Assembly: GCA_030848705.1 (NCBI GenBank)
Contig: CM061242.1
Coordinates: 126,862,757 to 126,926,756 of the forward strand
Direction: 5' to 3'
DNA: 64,000 nucleotides
Origin: Heracleum sosnowskyi
Taxonomy: Eukaryota; Streptophyta; Magnoliopsida; Apiales; Apiaceae
Shown here piece after piece: positions 11,409 through 22,124 of the stretch. The notes below the pieces were generated by a model that ran no database searches, was not told the DNA's origin, and saw only the letters and a program-made list of their open reading frames with translations. Both the position numbers and the translations under genes were made by a program. Each line of letters starts with the position of its first letter. The stretch's first letter is position 1.

Positions 11409-11986
11409 AAGTTTATTATGTTTAAGTGTTTCCTTAAGGGATCCACTAATAGTACAAGTAGCAATAAGGTCGACGAAACCATTCTGAGCTCTTAAGCTCT
11501 TAGTAGGAAGTAAAGCACTATGTAAGGGTCGAACCCTCTTTTTCAAAGGAAATATTTCAAGTTCTCATTCACTATTTTATTACTTATCTTTGTTTGAGTA
11601 TTTTCTTATTGTTCTACTAAAGAACAAGTTGTACCAATATCACTTGATCAAAGTGCCAGCCCATCAAGAGGCCAAGTACTAGGAATTGCCTTACAAAAGA
11701 AAAGCTAAATAAATATAAGTGAATGCAAGAACGAAGAAACATAATATGCATAAATAACATGCATGGATAGAAGATCCCGAAGGATCAAAGAGTTATGTTA
11801 CAAGCTCAAAGCCTAAAGAGGCCTATTGGAAGAAGGTTAATATAAGGGTTGAAACCCCTGAAAATTCGAGGAAGTAGAGCTCAGAACGAGCTTCGATTCG
11901 ATATACTGGAAGCTCAAATTAAAGAAACGAGTGAAACGTTATGTCTATCTTCGTTCATGAAGACCTCTCAATGTGAAAATTAAGAT
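11409..11986 (+). other. Unique non-coding stretch in the retrotransposon
   Basis: About 580 bp between the protease-like frame and the tandem arrays. No long reading frame. Phrases such as 'gaagctcaaa' and 'gtcgaac' resemble pieces of the later arrays, but no regular repeat is seen. Confidence 0.5.
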
Positions 11987-12730
11987 GTTGAAACCTCAAA
12001 TGAGGTCTAAGGTGTTAGAACTCAAGTTAGTTCGTGTACCTATAAGCCACGTTTGGCGTTGTTGAAACCTCAAATGAGGTCTAAGGTGTTAGAACTCAAG
12101 TTAGTTCTTGTACCTATAAGCCACGTTTGGCGTTGTTGAAACCTCAAATGAGGTCTAAGGTGTTAGAACTCAAGTTAGTTCGTGTACCTATAAGCCACGT
12201 TTGGCGTTGTTGAAACCTCAAATGAGGTCTAAGGTGTTAGAACTCAAGTTAGTTCTTGTACCTATAAGCCACGTTTGGCGTTGTTGAAACCTCAAATGAG
12301 GTCTAAGGTGTTAGAACTAAAGTTAGTTCTTGTATCTATAAGCCACGTTTGGCGTTGTTGAAACCTCAAATGAGGTCTAAGGTGTTAGAACTCAAGTTAG
12401 TTCTTGTACCTATAAGCCACGTTTGGCGTTGTTGAAACCTCAAATGAGGTCTAAGGTGTTAGAACTCAAGTTAGTTCGTGTACCTATAAGCCACGTTTGA
12501 CGTTGTTGAAACCTCAAATGAGGTCTAAGGTGTTAGAACTCAAGTTAGTTCTTGTATCTATAAGCCACGTTTGGCGTTGTTGAAACTTCAAATGAGGTCT
12601 AAGGTGTTAGAACTCAAGTTAGTTCTTGTACCTATAAGCCACGTTTGGCGTTGTTGAAACCTCAAATGAGGTCTAAGGTGTTAGAACTCAAGTTAGTTCT
12701 TGTATCTATAAGCCACGTATGGCGTTGTTG
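11987..12730 (+). repeat. Tandem array, 74-bp unit, about 10 copies
   Basis: Units start GTTGAAACCTCAAATGAGG at 11987, 12061, 12135 and so on, nearly identical, with small variants (gttcgtgt/gttcttgt, cctat/tctat). Each unit contains the palindrome CCTCAAATGAGG. The array lies inside the retrotransposon and takes the place where pol would be. Confidence 0.95.
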
Positions 12731-13375
12731 GAGCCAACCGAGGTCGAAGAAACTCTACACTGAAGTCGAAAGGCTGAGGTCGAAAAAACACGGAAAAATG
12801 AGGTCAAATTGCTCGACCTGGGACCAAATTGAGGTCGAAAATACCTCAAAAATGAGGTCTAAAATACCTCAAAAATGAGGTCGAAGGAGACTGGGTTTGA
12901 GATCGAACGATCGAGGTCGAAAAAGCACGGAAAAACGAGGTCGAATTGTTCGACCTGGGACCAAATTGAGGTCGAAAATACCTCAAAAATGAGGTCTAAC
13001 ATACCTCAAAAATGAGGTCGAAGGAGACTGGGTTTGAGATCGAACGATCGAGGTCGAAAAAGCACGTAAAAACGAGGTCGAATTGTTCGACCTGGGACCA
13101 AATTGAGGTCGAAAATACCTCAAAACGAGGTCGAAAATGAGGTCGAAAACGACTGGGTTCGAGGTCGAAAATGAGGTCGAAAACGACTGGGCTCGAGGTC
13201 GAAAATGAGGTCGAAAACGACTGGGTTCGAGGTCGAAAATGAGGTCGAAAACGACTGGGCTCGAGGTCGAAAATGAGGTCGAAAACGACTGGGCTCGAGG
13301 TCGAAATTGAGGTCGAAAATACCTCAAAATGAGGTCGAAAATACATCAAAACGAGGTCGAAACTACCCTTAAAAA
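12731..13375 (+). repeat. Composite GAGGTCGAAAA array with higher-order structure
   Basis: Dense repetition of GAGGTCGAAAA and CCTCAAAAATGAGGTC. A higher-order unit of about 137 bp with 'cgacctgggaccaaattgag' occurs three times, near 12810, 12950 and 13088. It is followed by a regular 34-bp sub-array. Further single motifs go on to about 13510. Apparent minus-strand proteins rich in Ser-Thr-Phe-Asp-Pro-Arg are only translations of the array. Confidence 0.9.
13127..13296 (+). repeat. 34-bp sub-array, five copies
   Basis: Copies start at 13127, 13161, 13195, 13229 and 13263. Each is made of two GAGGTCGAAAA-type dodecamers and GACTGGGYTC. Confidence 0.9.
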
Positions 13376-13647
13376 ATTGGGTAAAATAAATATTATTATT
13401 CAATAATATTTATAAAAAAAAACAAAAAAACAAAAACAAAAAAAAACATTTCGGTAGACCTCAAATGAGGTCGAAAATGAACCCTCAAATGAGGTCGAAT
13501 GGTTCGACCTGGTGCAAAATGAGACTAAACTGCCAAAGTGCAGTTTAGTACCCCAAGTTCCTAGTGGTTCACAAATTCTTACCTGAAGTTTAGAAATTGA
13601 CAAATTCTCCACTGAAGTTTCAAATATGACAAATTCACCCCTGAGCT

Positions 13648-14070
13648 ATGAAAATTCCTAAAATATTAGGGATAATTATTAAAAATACCTGTGGGTACAT
13701 GAAAATTCCTAAAATATTAGGAATAATTATTAAAAATACCTGTGGGTACATGAAAATTCCTAAAATATTAGGAATAATTATTAAAAATACCTGTGGGTAC
13801 ATGGAAATTCCTAAAATATTAGGAATAATTAATAAAAATACCTGTGGGTACATGAAAATTCCTAAAATATTAGGAATAATTATTAAAAATACCTGTGGGT
13901 ACATGAAAATTCCTAAAATATTAGGAATAATTATTAAAAATACCCGTGGGTACATGAAAATTCCTAAAATATTAGGAATAATTATTAAAAATACCCGTGG
14001 GTACATGAAAATTCCTAAAATATTAGGAATAATTATTAAAAATACCTGTGGGTACATGGAAATTCCTTAA
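13648..14070. repeat. 51-bp tandem array, about 8.3 copies
   Basis: Unit ATGAAAATTCCTAAAATATT..., including the inverted pair CCTAAAATATTAGG. Because 51 is a multiple of three and the unit lacks stops in one frame of each strand, 140-codon frames appear on both strands. These are by-products of the repeat, not genes. The array ends about 220 bp before the 3' LTR. Confidence 0.95.
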
Positions 14071-14274
14071 ATATTAGGAATATTTCATATAAATGTCAAA
14101 TTAGCCTCGAATAAGGCAGAAATCGTCGTAAATGTGTAGGTCGCTCCACACTTTGCAATAAGGCGATATTTGTGAAACACTAGTGTAAATGAAGTCCTAG
14201 GTAAAGGATAAAAAAGACCCCGAATCTCGAAAAAGGTCAATATAATTTCTACGAAAGCTTGAAAAGTTTTCCTA

Positions 14275-14290
14275 GAAATTGGGGGGCAAA
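14275..14290 (+). other. Polypurine tract
   Basis: The sequence gaaattggggggcaaa directly precedes the 3' LTR and fits the plus-strand primer of LTR elements. Confidence 0.75.
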
Positions 14291-14805
14291 TGATATGGGC
14301 TAAAAATAACCCTAAAAATATAATTAATGACATATTAATTAGACCCGAATTGGTCCAAGAACACGGCCCAATATTCAAGGCCCGAAACCCTAATTATTCA
14401 TTAATTACGAAATTAATGAATAGGGAAAATATACAGCTCATAAAAAGAGTCCAAATTATGGCAGATTAGTCAAAGAAGGATCCAGAATCCCAATTAAAGG
14501 CAATTAATGAGTCATAGCCTTTATCGACAAGGAAAAGACTTATCCTGCAAGCAATACAATGTTTATCCAATATCAAAAAGGAGACTTATTCGCTAAGACT
14601 CTCAAACATACCATAAATACTAGGCTCCAGACGCCTATATAAGGTCCCTGATCCTACAATCAGAACTACGTCTTTGGCTTGATTCTCAACATTAATTGAG
14701 ATACGTAGGCATCTTGTGAGGACCAATTTAGTCCGGAAACACGAGTGCAGCCATTAAAGCTCGAAGCTCATTAAATTCACAAAGTATGTTTTTTAATCCA
14801 TAACA
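14291..14805 (+). repeat. 3' LTR of the gag-protease element
   Basis: 515 bp, matching the 5' LTR with four visible differences, followed by the duplicated target TATAC (14806-14810). Confidence 0.92.
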
Positions 14806-14810
14806 TATAC

Positions 14811-15289
14811 TATTAGTTCAATTAATTTAAATAAAGAATTTTAATCAATTACTCATTTTTTAAATTCTTTTTTTATTATTTTAATTTTTTATCTCATATA
14901 TCTTTCGGATGTTTTTTCAATTTTAATTTTTTTTTCATAAAAATGATTTATTTGTTTTATTCAAAATTTTATACACGAAAAAATTTATCTGATAAAAGGA
15001 TTATACTGCAGGACCTATTTTGTTTCGTAGTATAAATACAGTGTTCTGCTACTGAATTTTAATGAACTTCAAAGTTCAACAACTAAACCTACGTTTTTCC
15101 ACGAAGTTCTACAAGTGAACTTGATTTTTTTTATAATGTTCAGCTGTTGAACAATGTTATTCATATTAATTTCATACCATTTTCTACCGTTGAACATAAA
15201 AGTCATGCAATCCAATTTGAAATCAAACATATAAATTTTAAAATTCTACAACTGAACTTACTTGTATTTAAATGTTCAGCTGCTGAACA
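14811..15289. other. AT-rich intergenic stretch
   Basis: No gene seen. The phrase GTTCAGCTGTTGAAC (around 15139) and its variant TGTTCAGCTGCTGAACA (around 15273) are near-perfect palindromes. A few more 'ttcaac.actgaac' pieces lie nearby, suggesting an old local repeat. Confidence 0.4.
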
Positions 15290-15297
15290 CTGTTATC

Positions 15298-15991
15298 TAG
15301 GGCTGAGCAAAACCGAACCGAAACCGAAAAACCGATCCGAACCGAAATATTTCGGTTCGGTTTGGATTGAGTTTTTTCGAAGATTTCGGTTATTTCGGTT
15401 TTTCGGATTAAACCGAAATAAAATCGGTTCGGTTCGGTTTTCAGAATTATGGTTCGGTTAAAAACCGAAAAACCGAAATATTTTTATATGTTTTTTAAAA
15501 GTATATATATATTAGCTTAAAACCCGTGCGATGCACATATTGTTTGTAATAATTGTTACTTTTATGTTTTAATAGGTATTAAAATAAATAAGTAAGGATT
15601 TGTCCGTGATATTTTTGAAAAAGAAAGTATTTAAGTACGGAAAAATAGAAAAAGTAACATGTTTTAGTTGAAAAAATGTAATTCTCTGTATTTTTATTTT
15701 TTTTAGAAAAAGCGGAAATTTTGTTTAAAAAAACCATGTATTTTAGTTGAAAAGGTAATTGATTATAAATAATGTTACTATTTAATAAAATTAATAATTT
15801 TTTAAAAAATTGTTTTTAAATTTCGGTTTTTTTATAAACCGAACCGAAAAACCGAATTATTTCGGTTCGGTTTTCGGTTCGGTTTTAGTAAAACTTCGGT
15901 TCGGTTCGGTTTCACAAAATCGATATTTCGGATTTTCGGTTTTTCTAATTCGGTTCGGTTTTTAACCGAATTAACCGAATGATCAGCCCTA
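15298..15991. mobile_element. hAT-like non-autonomous element with CCGAAC-rich subterminal repeats
   Basis: Ends are TAGGGCTGA in inverted orientation. The flanking 8-bp repeat CTGTTATC is at 15290-15297 and 15992-15999 (10 bp if the following TA is counted). Behind each end lie long runs of AACCGAA/TTCGGTT in opposite orientation, so the element could fold on itself. An 8-bp target duplication and these ends fit the hAT superfamily. There is no transposase. A Helitron fragment sits inside. Confidence 0.8.
15512..15800 (-). mobile_element. Truncated Helitron inside the hAT-like element
   Basis: On the minus strand the 3' end is CTAA followed by T, preceded by the hairpin stem GTGC-ATC-GCAC. 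The body shares 'gtccgtgatatttttg' and 'gtattttagttgaaaa' with the Helitron at 23245-24260. The 5' TCTATACT-type end is missing, so the copy is shortened. The right limit is approximate. Confidence 0.7.
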
Positions 15992-16001
15992 CTGTTATCT
16001 A

Positions 16002-16751
16002 ATATTGTGTTCATACCAAAACTTGAATATTTTCACAAAAGTTGATAAAAATAATGGGGGAATTTTATGATGATGATGGAGAATTTTGTGATCGATATCG
16101 ATGTATGATTATAATTATTAATCAAATATTAATTAGCTCTAAATTGTGAATTTTGTGTTTATGGACAACTTTACCTCTGATCTACATATAATAAATATAT
16201 ATTATTTTAAAATATAAATTAGAGTTTTAAGAGTTATTAGGTTAAGGGTTCTACAAGGAACATGATATTTTTTTTATTGGATCCTCATTTATACTCCGGC
16301 CCTTATTTGTTGTTTTTATCATTTCAGAAGGCTCTGGATTATATTTTTATTTTGTAAAAGTATGACAACTGGATTATCAATCTTAAATTTATTATATATA
16401 TTTTTCCTTTTAATTTGGCAAAGAATGTATAATCAAAAATTAAATATTAACAAATATAAAACAAAAAGAATAATTTATTCTTTCTTAGTAATATGATTTA
16501 CATTGGTTACATTGTTACCGTAGGCTTTACACATGTTAAACATAAGTATTAATATATTCTCAAAATATAATTCGAAAAAATACCATATATTTTATTGGAA
16601 TTGAGAAAACAAATAAAGTATATAACTAACTAACAATTGTACTAATTTTTTCTGTAAATAATCATAATACAAATCTAAAACAAGTAGAATAATTAATATT
16701 TCAAACAAAATATATATCAAAATACGAATTGGAAAAAAAATTGCAGTGAAA
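16002..16751. other. AT-rich intergenic stretch
   Basis: No gene or clear repeat recognised. The frames in it are short and without known motifs. It ends at the left copy of the LINE target duplication. Confidence 0.4.
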
Positions 16752-16828
16752 TTATAAGATCTTAATTTATTTATTTTTTTGAAAAAATGCACTTGCATAT
16801 ATTAATTTGCTTCCGAAATAAGCTTACA

Positions 16829-19800
16829 TCAAATAAATTCAGGAGCGGTTTGATACCACTCCATTAGACCTGACATGGAAAACGCAGCTCGTGCTAACAA
16901 ATGAGCCACATTATTCGCAGACCTATACTCAAACACTACTAACACTTCCTCAAAGTGTTTTAAAATCTCGACACAATCCTCTATAATAGCATGAAAAATT
17001 GAATTTCCTCTATCACCATGAATTGCGTCGACCACCAGCTTCGAGTCCAATTCGAAGATACACTTTTGTTTTCTCCAAGTATGAGTCCATAATAACGCCT
17101 CCTTTAAACTCCTTGCTTCTGCTTCCCTAGATTGCATACTCCCATGAACCCTATTACTCCTTGCTCGTAAGAATTCTCCTCGATCATCACGAGCTACACA
17201 AGCAACTCATATCTCTCCAATCTGGTTTTGACAAGCAGCGTCCAGATTGATCTTAACCCAAGCCTCAGGTGGTTTACACCACTTCCTATTCCGTTGCTGC
17301 ATTCCCTTATTACCTTTCCCTGCATTCTCTTGACTTTGTTGCCATTCCTGCAGCAATCTCATTGCCATAGAACGCACACCAAACACAGACATTGGCTTCT
17401 TTTCCCAGATCCACGTGTTACGTCTCGTCCACAAGCCCCAGCACAGTAGCCCAATTTTGACCCATTTCTCTCGATTACCATCTATGAATTCTCTCTTCAA
17501 AACATCCTTCACTGTCATTCCAGCATCCACATTTGTCATCTCCTGTAATCCCTCCTCTGTCCATAATGTACGAGCAAAACTACACGTGAATAATGTGTGA
17601 ACAGCTTCCTTCACATGTAGAATACACCACCCACATAACATATTCACATCCACTTGTTTTTTCACTAGCTCAGCCATTGTAGGCAGTACATTTTGGCATG
17701 CTCTCCACAAGAAATTCACGATCTTTCCAGGCAACTGCAAACTCCACAATTTTTTCCAAAACCCACCTTCTAGACCACCACTTTCTCCCCTTAGTTTCCT
17801 ATAACAGCTTCGTACTGTAAATTCCCCTTTACTATCCAGTAGCCAGTACCATGAATCCATACGACTAATAGCAGGTAAAGGAATCTGTTGTATCAACTTG
17901 TTGTCTCGTTCATTACACAAATCGTGGACGATATCCAAATCCCATGAGTTATGATCTTCTGATATTAAGCCATTAACAGTACTATTCTCCAACTCCGGAT
18001 GCATTGGGCTCGTCATAAACCCATTAACTCACAAGGCAGCCATGGATTATGCCAGATAAGCGTATACCTACCATCCCCGATTTTTCTTCTGCACCCCTGA
18101 CTTACAGCTTCTTGAGATGCTAATAAGCTACGCCACATATACGACGGATTCATCCCCAGTTCCGCATTCAAAAAGTCTTTACAAGGATAATACCTGGCCT
18201 TCATAATTTCTGTAACTAAAGGATTTGTTTTATTAATTAACCTCCAAGCCTGTTTGGCTAACATGGCTACATTGAATTCTCTAAGCTTTCGAAACCCTAA
18301 TCCTCCAGTTTCTTTAGGCTCAGATAACCTCTCCCAGGACATCCACCTAATACCACGCCTCTCACCACCACCACCCCACCAATAAGCGTTCATCCGCTTC
18401 TCAATCTTATCACATATTTCTCCAGGGATCAACAGTAAACTCATCCAAAAGTTAGGAATGGATTGAGCCGCTGTTTTTAAGAGAGTGACTTTACCTGCCT
18501 TAGAAATACTCTGTGCACTCCATGTTTGCAACCTGTGCTCCACCCTATCAATCAAAAAACTGAAAGTAGAGTGCCTATTTTTACCCACTGTCATAGGCAT
18601 ACCTAAGTACTTACCAGGGTTTTCCTTCTCCTGTACACCCAGCCTTGCACACACTACTTCCCTATTTGCCACTGTCGTGTTTCGTGAAAAAGTAATTGCA
18701 GATTTGTCAAAATTAATAACCTGCCCAGAAATTGTTGCATACCTCTGTAATAGACTCATCATTGTATGTGCTTCCCCTTCATTAGCTCTGAAAAAAAGAT
18801 AGCAATCATCAGCGAACAAAAGATGAGATATAGACGGTGCCCCCTTGCTATTCGACAACCATGTAACAAGCCAACCTCCTCGTTCCTTCTTATTATTGAG
18901 CTTAATCCCTCAGCACACATGATATAGATATATGGAGATATCGGATCACCTTGACGTATCCCTCGTTGAGGCATAACATGACCAAACTCCTCCCAATTAT
19001 GCAAGAAACTATACGATGCTGAGCTAATAAACTTCATTAACCTTTCAATCCAAACCTCATTAAAACCAAACTTGATCATCATATTACGTATAAACCCCCA
19101 CTCCAGACGATCATATGCTTTTGAAATATCAATTTTCAAACCTGCTACTCTCTTCCGCCCCTGTGTCTTTCTCTTCATATAATGATTCAGCTCAAATGCT
19201 ATTAGAGCATTATCCGTCAAAAGTCTTCCTTCAATAAAAGCGCTCTGTCTATCTGAAATAATAGACCCCGAGCATTTTTTCAATCTGTTGGCCATCACCT
19301 TTGACAAAATTCTGACAAGTACATTACATAAAGAAATAGGCCGAAGATCTCCCATCGATTTAGGCTCTTGGACTTTAGGAATCAAGCATACCACAGCCTC
19401 ATTCACCCCTTCGGGTAGATCCCCTGTTTGCATGAACTGACGACAAAATTTTACCACATCATCCTCAATAATGCTCCAGAAAACCTGAAAGAACGCCGGA
19501 TTAAGTCCATCCGGTCCACAAGCCTTATCAGGGTGCATCGCAAACACTGCGTCCTTCACTTCCCCAGCAGTTATCTCCATCAACAACTCAGCATTTTCAC
19601 ATTCTGTTAATTGTTTTACTGTCTCTCGTTCCGATAACCGTCCATCAGCATTTGAAGATGCAAACAAATCCACAAAATATCCTTCAATTACCCTTTGAAT
19701 CGCCTCAGAAGTTTCTTGCCAGTTCCCATCTGCATCCTTAATTCGCTCAATTCTATTATTTTTCCTCCTAACTGATGCAAATCTGTGAAAAAATCTCGTA

Positions 19801-20856
19801 TTTTTGTCACCCTCCCGCAACCAATGTTGCTTGGCTCGTTGCTTCCAATATACCTCCTGACGTTCCAGCAACTTCAAATACTCACTTCTAACCTCATTAT
19901 ACTGATGAATTCCACCTGTATCTCTTCTCGAACGTAACTTCCTCAGTAATCTTCTACACTCCTGCAATTGCAACTTATATTTCGCATTAATCCCTCCTCC
20001 CCACTCCTGCAATCTTACACCACAAATACGTATTTTTTCCACAATATCCCTCCCCACAGATACTTCCCAGCCATTCTTCCCTATATTTCTGCATTCATGC
20101 TCCCGTATCCAAACATTTTCGAACTTAAACCTCTTCCCCTTAGGCACGTACACCTGTTTGTTTAATTGTAAGAATAAAGGTAAGTGATCCGATGTCGCAA
20201 CCTCAATGACTTGTACCTCTGCCGTTGGGAACAAATTACTCCACCCATCATTCGCTACTCCCATATCTAATCTCTCCTGAATCCAATTTTCTTGACCCCT
20301 TGATTTCTCCCATGTGTATTTCTCCCCCACTGAACCCCAAGTCTTTTAATCCACACTCATTTAATGTCTCCATAAATCCCAATAGCAAGTTATACGGCTG
20401 CTTCCTTCCACCCCGTTTCTCATCTTCATACAACATATCATTGAAGTCACCAATTACGCATCATGGCAACTCTGATTCTCCAGCCAAACCTTTTAATAAT
20501 TCCCACGATTCCCGTCGTCGATGCCTTTCCGGACAACCGTAGAACCCAGTATATCTCCACCTCCCCACTTGCACATTCTCGACCTCGAAATCTATATAAT
20601 TCTTCATAGCCTTAATTATTTTACAACCACCATTGTTCTTCCATAATAAAGCAAGACCTCCACTGTGCCATTGTACGTCTACTGCACAATATCCCGAGAA
20701 ATTAATACTCCTACATAATTCCTTTATTTTCTTTTCTTTAACTAAAGTCTCTGACAAAAAAATAATATTGGGCTTTTTTTGTTGGGTAATGTCCTTAATA
20801 AAACGAATTGTACGTGGTTTACCCAGCCCACGACAATTCCAAGCTAAAATACTCAT
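16829..20856 (-). pseudogene. LINE ORF2: endonuclease, reverse transcriptase, RNase H, broken
   Basis: It starts MSILAWNCRGLG (20856), the standard N-terminus of the APE-type endonuclease. IGDFND follows a TGA at 20461-20463, and SDHLPL closes the nuclease in another frame. The reverse transcriptase runs from about 19400: LRPISLCNV, DISKAYDRLEW, GIRQGDPISPY and the catalytic FADDCYLF at about 18793-18816, which lies behind a frameshift near 18855. A further frameshift near 18014 leads into the zf-RVT region (FWKKLWSLQLPGKIVNFLWRA) and the RNase H (start of domain at about 17240, stop at 17207-17209, rest to 16829). In all, two stops and three shifts interrupt it. Confidence 0.85.
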
Positions 20857-22031
20857 TGATCTAGGCGGGCCCGGTAATCAGGTCCCGCCTCTAATCCGTT
20901 TTTTGACCCATCAACCATAAAATTATCCACAAAATCTTCCCCCTTACTTTGCTCCTTATTTTCCTCCAAATCAATCCTCTTACGTTTTGTTTCCAGCACT
21001 ATCTTCTCACTTTCAAAACTCCCGCCCACTATGTCATTTAATCCCAATTCCCCAGTTGTGTGAATATCCCCCTGATCATGTAAATCCCTTACATTTCGCT
21101 GAGTAATTCGAATTGTACCCTCCCTTCCTGGAATTTCGCTCAATATTCCATCAGTTTCCATAAAATTAGCTGTAACTCCTTCCCCACCGTGAGTGGTGGT
21201 TGTCTCCTTCCTTTGACCGGTCGACCATCTGCTATGGCTATTATCATTCCCGGTTCTCAGCCATTTAGCTCCCAGATTTTGGATCTTATTAAACTTATTT
21301 GAAGCACGCAACCAAGTCTGATATGCCCTCTCAATGGTTTTTGTTGGATTTGCATACACCACTTCACAATCCCTGTCGGAATGTCCTAGCATCCCACACA
21401 CAAAATAGAAAGTACCCAGTCGCTCGTATTTGAAGTTGACCCAATTCCAACTACCATTTTCACGTTTCACTTTCATTCTCCTTTTAATCGGTTTCTCAAC
21501 ATCCAATCCCACACGGATCCTCAAATATTGCTTCCAAACACCATTCATGTTTGCTGGGTCTGATCTTATAAAAGTACCAACATGACTTCCAATGCTTTGA
21601 AGTATTTTCTCCGATAACATTCATGAGGGCAAATCATACACCTGAACCCAAATATCTATTTTATTCAGTTGAACATCATTAGCATTCTCCCCACTTTCCA
21701 CCTGATGACACACCAACGGACTCTGTTCAAAACTCCATGGTCCCCCATCGACAACCTTCTGGATATCCAATACATGATAAAATACAAAAGAATACCTGTG
21801 ATTACCCAGATCATGTATCTCAACCCCTTTCTTAGGCCTCCATAATGATGCCATCATACTCTGCATTGCTAAGAAATTGATGTTTCGCTCTGTTAGAAAT
21901 CTTCCCACTAGCAGGAACGTTTGTTTATCATTATCCACCTCCTCATCCCCAACCAACATCCTTCCTTCATCCTCCTCTTCCAATGCTAATCTTGCATACA
22001 TCTCCTCCAAGTTTTGTTGTGATGACGCCAT
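20853..22031 (-). pseudogene. LINE ORF1 (DUF4283/CCHC type), one in-frame stop
   Basis: The start chosen is the ATG at 22031 (MASSQQNLEEMYARL). The frame could begin earlier at 22103, but the conserved acidic start lies here. The first part, to 21624, is the DUF4283-like region (FLTERNINFLAMQSMMASLW, GPWSFE). A TGA at 21621-21623 breaks it at the 'DLPxG' position, where family members have glycine. The same frame continues to 20853 with the zinc-knuckle region YVCGMLGHSD-type (seen as FYFVCGMLGHSDRDC), then a low-complexity tail. Its stop overlaps the ORF2 start as ATGA (20853-20856), an arrangement that suits translation re-initiation. Confidence 0.8.
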
Positions 22032-22124
22032 GATATTTCCCAGGACACCCAATACAAAATAAAGAAAATAATGACACAAATACTTGTCACAAGAACAAGA
22101 CAAAATTTATAAAATCTTAATTTA

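Larger units (their letters stand above)
8375..14805 (+). mobile_element. Non-autonomous Ty3/gypsy-type LTR retrotransposon (gag-protease only)
   Basis: Two 515-bp LTRs (8375-8889 and 14291-14805) start TGATATGGG and end TAACA, flanked by the 5-bp duplication TATAC (8370-8374 and 14806-14810). By eye they differ at only four positions, so the insertion is young. The internal part holds a gag region, a zinc knuckle and an aspartic-protease-like segment. No reverse transcriptase, RNase H or integrase follows. Instead there are 2.3 kb of tandem arrays (74-bp, GAGGTC-rich and 51-bp units) and a polypurine tract. The gag and CCHC types (CRFHKEVGHDTDDC) fit the Tat/Athila side of Ty3/gypsy. Elements of this sort depend on a full-length relative for copying. 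Confidence 0.92.
16770..22106 (-). mobile_element. L1-type LINE, near full length, inactivated
   Basis: About 5.3 kb between an 18-bp target duplication (16752-16769 and 22107-22124, one mismatch). On the minus strand the order is ORF1 (nucleic-acid binding), ORF2 (endonuclease, reverse transcriptase, zinc-binding region, RNase H) and a short A-rich tail at about 16770-16780 (read as T on the plus strand). This order, and the RNase H behind the RT, are typical of plant L1 elements. I see three in-frame stops and three frameshifts, so this copy cannot move by itself. Confidence 0.9.

Noticed and set aside
12983..13403. Minus-strand frames rich in Arg-Pro-Phe-Ser-Thr
   Set aside because: Simple translations of the GAGGTCGAAAA array.
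11987..14070. Regular repeats with inner palindromes that resemble a CRISPR array
   Set aside because: There are no unique spacers between repeats, the units are joined head to tail, and the arrays lie inside an LTR retrotransposon of a plant.
13635..14070. 140-codon frames on both strands, apparently repeat proteins
   Set aside because: They follow from the 51-bp unit without stops and have no other support; treated as array by-product.
14085..14378. Minus-strand frame across the 3' LTR border
   Set aside because: It spans the end of the internal region and the LTR start and has no similarity to any retroelement protein known to me.
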